This document shows positions 60,770 to 64,000 of a stretch of 64,000 nt of DNA, one piece after another. This DNA comes from Bacteroidales bacterium (GTDB taxonomy: Bacteria; Bacteroidota; Bacteroidia; Bacteroidales; VadinHA17). A program made the translations under genes and the position numbers. Below the pieces are notes generated by a model. It saw nothing but the letters and a program-made list of their open reading frames with translations, was not told where the DNA came from and made no database searches. The stretch is from positions 124,001-188,000 of the forward strand of contig JALHSP010000147.1 of NCBI GenBank assembly GCA_022865305.1, written 5' to 3'. The first letter of the stretch is position 1, and each line of letters starts with the position of its first letter.

Positions 60770-62707
60770 ATGAAATACTTAATCCTGATAATTTTCATTT
60801 GTTCTTCCTGTTCAATAACAAGGAATGGCTTTTCTCAGAGTCTACATACATCATCAAATCGTGCTGTTAAAGAATATAATATCGGGAAAGAAGCATTTGA
60901 TTATCTTGACTATAATACGGCAGAAACATATTTTAAAAATGCTATTTCTATGGATAAATATTTCTACGAAGCATATATGATGCTTGGAGAACTATATACC
61001 AACCTGGGGAAATACACTGAGGCTGCTCGCTATTACCGTAATGCTGTTAAGATTGATTCATTAGCCTATATCCCTGTTTTTTTTAACCTTGCCAACGCTG
61101 AATTTAAATCAGGAGACTATCAGAAAGCTCTTCTCCATTACAATGTATACCGGATCCGGGGTGAAATTTCAGAAAAGAACCGGCTCATTACTCAAAAAAA
61201 CCGGAAAAACTGTGAATTTGCCCTTGAGGCTATGAAAAATCCTGTACCCTTTAATCCTGTAAATATTGGCAGTTCCATTAATACAAAAGATGATGAATAC
61301 TGGCCATCAATAACTGCTGATGGTCAAACATTTATGTTTACACGTCAGGCATATATAAGCAATTATACAGGTTCGTTCAGCAGGGCTCAGGAGGATTTTT
61401 ATTTAAGTTACTTTTCGGAGAATGGATGGCAGGAGGCAATCAATGCAGGTGAACCACTAAACACAAGGGAGAATGAAGGAGCTCAAACTCTCTCCTCAAA
61501 CGGCAGGTATATGTTTTTTACATCCTGCGAAAGGTCAGGCGGACTGGGAAGCTGTGACCTCTATTTCTCCTCTTTCAGTGATGGACGCTGGTCTGAACCT
61601 GTCAATCTGGGGCCGCCAGTCAACACTCCTTTTTGGGAATCAACACCCTCGGTGAGTGCTGATGGAACTCTTCTGTTCTTTTCAAGCAGCAGACCTGGCG
61701 GATTTGGAGGCAAAGATTTATATTATTCAATCATCACCAGGAAAGGATCATGGTCAAAACCTGTTAATCTCGGAAGTGTAATTAATACCGGGGGAGATGA
61801 AATGTCCCCTTTCATCCATTTTGACGGCAAAACACTCTATTTTTCATCAGACGGCAGGACTGGGATGGGAGGATTCGATATTTACCTTACCAGGATGAAA
61901 GAGGACAGTACATGGACTGATCCACAAAACCTTGGTTACCCGATAAATACCTACAGCGACGATATGGGGCTTGTTATAGAATCAGGAGGACAGAAAGCAT
62001 ATTTCTCTTCGATAAGAGATAAAAATTATGGTAAGGATATCTTCTATTTTAATCTGTATGAATCTATACGACCTGATCCAGTTGCCTATTTAAAAGGAAA
62101 GGTAACGGACAAAGAGACCGGCAGATTGCTGAAAGCAGATTACGAATTAATCAATTTGTCGACAAACAGGGTAACAGTTAAAAGTACCACTGATTCAGAT
62201 GGAAGCTTCCTTGTTTGCCTTCCTGCTGGATTCAATTACGGATTGAATGTTACGAAGCCCGGGTACTTATTCTATTCAGAAAATTTTATGTTTGAGGGGA
62301 AACATACGGTAATGGAGCCATTTATTAAAAGGATCAATTTAAGTCCGGTTAAAGTTGGAGAGAAGATGTTGCTAACGAATGTATTCTATGAGATTGATTC
62401 GTGGGAATTAAAGAAAGAATCAATCGCTGAATTAAACAACCTGACCAGCCTGCTTTCTGATAACAAAGGTATAATCGTTGAAATAGGAGGGTACACCGAT
62501 TCGACCGGTACTGATGAACACAACATGAGGCTGTCAGAAAAAAGAGCACTTTCTGTAGTTAATTATTTGATTAGTAAAGGTATATCTTCCGACAGGCTTA
62601 AATATAAAGGATATGGGAATACTTTACCGATTGGTGATAATATTACTGTAGAGGGCAGAAAAATGAACAGGAGAACTGAAGCCAAAATTATCGGTAAGAA
62701 ACAATAA
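60770..62707 (+). CDS. PorE-like OmpA-family protein (TPR, PD40 propeller, CRD, OmpA)
   Basis: A 645-residue protein from ATG 60770, chosen because a lipoprotein-like N-terminus follows (MKYLILIIFICSSCS). The order of parts is TPR repeats (about 35-140), PD40-type propeller blades (GPPVNTPFWESTPSVSADG and similar, about 165-440), a carboxypeptidase regulatory-like domain (AYLKGKVTDKETGRLLKAD, about 440-520), and an OmpA C-terminal domain (DSTGTDEHNMRLSEKRALSV, about 565-600). This is the architecture of PorE, a type IX secretion component that binds peptidoglycan. No other T9SS gene is in view, so the role is by architecture only. Confidence 0.78.
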   Translation: MKYLILIIFICSSCSITRNGFSQSLHTSSNRAVKEYNIGKEAFDYLDYNTAETYFKNAISMDKYFYEAYMMLGELYTNLGKYTEAARYYRNAVKIDSLAYIPVFFNLANAEFKSGDYQKALLHYNVYRIRGEISEKNRLITQKNRKNCEFALEAMKNPVPFNPVNIGSSINTKDDEYWPSITADGQTFMFTRQAYISNYTGSFSRAQEDFYLSYFSENGWQEAINAGEPLNTRENEGAQTLSSNGRYMFFTSCERSGGLGSCDLYFSSFSDGRWSEPVNLGPPVNTPFWESTPSVSADGTLLFFSSSRPGGFGGKDLYYSIITRKGSWSKPVNLGSVINTGGDEMSPFIHFDGKTLYFSSDGRTGMGGFDIYLTRMKEDSTWTDPQNLGYPINTYSDDMGLVIESGGQKAYFSSIRDKNYGKDIFYFNLYESIRPDPVAYLKGKVTDKETGRLLKADYELINLSTNRVTVKSTTDSDGSFLVCLPAGFNYGLNVTKPGYLFYSENFMFEGKHTVMEPFIKRINLSPVKVGEKMLLTNVFYEIDSWELKKESIAELNNLTSLLSDNKGIIVEIGGYTDSTGTDEHNMRLSEKRALSVVNYLISKGISSDRLKYKGYGNTLPIGDNITVEGRKMNRRTEAKIIGKKQ

Positions 62708-62738
62708 AAATGGCCGTTTATTGGCAAACGGCCATTTT
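62708..62738 (+). terminator. bidirectional terminator after the PorE-like gene
   Basis: TGGCCGTTT at 62711-62719 pairs with AAACGGCCA at 62726-62734 (9 base pairs). A and T runs flank it on both sides. It lies between the PorE-like gene and the converging histidine kinase gene. Confidence 0.75.
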
Positions 62739-62780
62739 ATCTCATGTTGCAATGCATCCAGACATTGACAAAATCTGTTA

Positions 62781-63593
62781 TCAGATAGCAATCATGGTAT
62801 TTACATATTTATTTATTGAAACTTCTGAGTTTGCTACCATTTTGATTGGTATTGAAAAATAGATACCACTTCCTGTCATACCATTACATTCAATCCAGAT
62901 AGTCCCGCCCAGCAGTTGAATAAGCTTTTTGGCCAGGGTAAGGTTAATCGCTGAACTTGTATCATTGTGCTTGGTTAGCGATTCATTCAGATCCTCTGTA
63001 TGAAGAAATTCTTTGCATTTGAAATAACCCTGGCCGGAATCAAGAACATAAAAAGTCAGTTTATCATCCCTGAAATAATAACCAATCTTAATATATCCTG
63101 TTTTTGTGTTTTTAAGCGCATTATGAAACAAGTTGCGAAGTACCCTGAAGATTCTGTTTGAATCTATAAAAAATTCGGCCGTTTCATTATGATGATTTTC
63201 CGCTACAAAAACAAGATCCTTGTGTCCATCTTTCTTTATTATTTCCCTGAATTCGGAAAGAAGATCATCAAGGATATTATTGAGTTTACATACTTTTATA
63301 TCGGTTTTGGAATTACCAGAATCTATTATTGCTGAATCAAGAAAATTATCAAATAATCCTATCAGTTGCTCACATGAATTCAAGATTTGATTGCTGAATT
63401 CCTCCCGTTCTTCATTATTACATCCATTTTGATTCATGAGAAATGAAAATGCTACAATCGCATTCATATGAGTTCTCATTTCATGAGACATTCCGGTTAA
63501 AACCGGTAAACAATTAATCATACTGTTATTCCGTGAATTCACACCTTTGCAGTCATCACTTTTTCCCTGTGCTATATTAGTCACCGTGTTCAT
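62781..63593 (-). CDS. soluble histidine kinase
   Basis: A 270-residue protein with no membrane segment and no recognised sensor domain. The dimerisation/phospho-accepting motif is MSHEMRTHMNAI with H37. The usual Pro after RT is His here. The ATPase part has an N-box in RNLFHNALKNT, a G1 box in LDSGQGY and a G2-like segment near residues 235-250 (MTGSGIYFSIP). It is shorter than most kinases and may depend on partner proteins for input. It lies 39 bases downstream of the partial TPR gene on the same strand. Confidence 0.8.
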   Translation of the reverse strand: MNTVTNIAQGKSDDCKGVNSRNNSMINCLPVLTGMSHEMRTHMNAIVAFSFLMNQNGCNNEEREEFSNQILNSCEQLIGLFDNFLDSAIIDSGNSKTDIKVCKLNNILDDLLSEFREIIKKDGHKDLVFVAENHHNETAEFFIDSNRIFRVLRNLFHNALKNTKTGYIKIGYYFRDDKLTFYVLDSGQGYFKCKEFLHTEDLNESLTKHNDTSSAINLTLAKKLIQLLGGTIWIECNGMTGSGIYFSIPIKMVANSEVSINKYVNTMIAI

Positions 63594-63632
63594 TTCCTGG
63601 TCAGTAAGATTATCTAATAAACTGTAAATCAG

Positions 63633-64000
63633 CTACTTCAAATTTCTTAATATTTTTCTTGCATCCTTGCTGTAAATATTCTTTAAATTCTTTATATTAT
63701 TCAATTGTTCAATAGCCTGGTCCTGTTCGTCAGTTTTCAAATAGCATAACGCAAGGTACCATTGTGCATCCTCGATAAAGTAGTTATTATTATCTTTTAC
63801 AACTGTTCTGAATGACTGTTTTGCTACAGGAAAGTTTTTCATTTCAAAATTCGAAACTCCATATAATAAGGTCGTATTCATGTCGTCGGGTGTAATTTTC
63901 AGCACCTTTGTGAAATATATAGCCGCATTCTTGTAATCATGAACATTATAACAATCAATTGCATAACTGTAATCGATATTTAACTCGTCACTTAACTGCA
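63633..64000 (-). CDS. TPR-repeat protein (partial, N-terminus outside window)
   Basis: The reading frame is open from the right window edge to the stop at 63633, so only the C-terminal 121 residues are seen. It has tetratricopeptide-like helix pairs, including AIDCYNVHDYKNAAIYFTKVLKI and YGVSNFEMKNFPVAKQSFRTVVK, then DAQWYLALCYLKTDEQDQAIEQLNNIK. TPRs mediate protein contacts. The complete protein probably has more repeats or a membrane anchor. A GTG at 63905 is not a real start because the repeat pattern continues upstream. Confidence 0.75.
   Translation of the reverse strand, partial: QLSDELNIDYSYAIDCYNVHDYKNAAIYFTKVLKITPDDMNTTLLYGVSNFEMKNFPVAKQSFRTVVKDNNNYFIEDAQWYLALCYLKTDEQDQAIEQLNNIKNLKNIYSKDARKILRNLK

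Noticed and set aside
1-64000. CRISPR array
   Set aside because: No regularly spaced short repeats were seen. The repeats present are single inverted pairs or two to three copies.

Overview
The window looks like chromosomal DNA of a Bacteroidota bacterium, probably from the Bacteroidales or a relative and probably uncultured. Four things support this: AT-rich sequence; promoter -7 boxes of the TAnnTTTG type; the families present (DUF4293, pyrB next to pyrI, a PorE-like OmpA protein, zapA beside rny, a Bacteroidota-type tyrosine recombinase); and no RNA or codon-use sign of another phylum. No rRNA or CRISPR array is visible.

Layout. 1-6158 holds ordinary metabolic genes: a partial SIS-domain isomerase, a ROK protein, an M28 peptidase, an MFS transporter, a VTT membrane protein, an FMN split-barrel protein and a CBM9-like secreted protein. 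6159-8235 is an accessory strip with two gene remnants: a lone VirE-N-type domain and a 5'-truncated adhesin or ThuA-like gene. 8281-17626 is a 9.3-kb integrative element inserted in the anticodon loop of tRNA-Arg(ACG). A 42-bp copy of tRNA nucleotides 32-73 marks its far end. It carries a tyrosine integrase, an unknown protein, an excisionase-like HTH protein, a stand-alone family-A-polymerase-like protein, a four-gene operon containing a solitary HK97-type prohead protease and a second HTH protein, and then a divergent SIR2-like and SEFIR pair that looks like anti-phage cargo. I see no capsid, portal or large terminase gene, so the best reading is a phage-satellite-like element. This is the most novel part of the window.

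17584-29025 returns to core functions: tRNA-Arg, an AsmA-family protein, ribosomal protein L19, a C69 peptidase, CutC, a sugar nucleotidyltransferase, an M23 peptidase, a coiled-coil protein with ZapA, a probable 6S RNA, and ribonuclease Y. 29152-43712 is a surface-polysaccharide locus. It has two UDP-GlcNAc 2-epimerase-type enzymes, a WbpP-like epimerase, a flippase, a methyltransferase, four glycosyltransferases, a WecA-like initiating transferase, two O-antigen ligase/polymerase-family proteins and a Wzz-like protein. Together these could make nucleotide sugars, assemble a lipid-linked repeat unit, flip it, polymerise it and ligate it.

43778-64000 contains a nucleoside phosphorylase, a tripartite RND efflux operon, DUF4293, a MITE-like palindromic repeat, pyrB-pyrI, YigZ, a GroES-like protein, a single-domain response regulator, a DUF1343 hydrolase, an S9 peptidase, a 5'-nucleotidase lipoprotein, QueE, a PorE-like OmpA protein, a soluble histidine kinase and a partial TPR protein. 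All assignments come from reading the sequence alone. No database search was possible.
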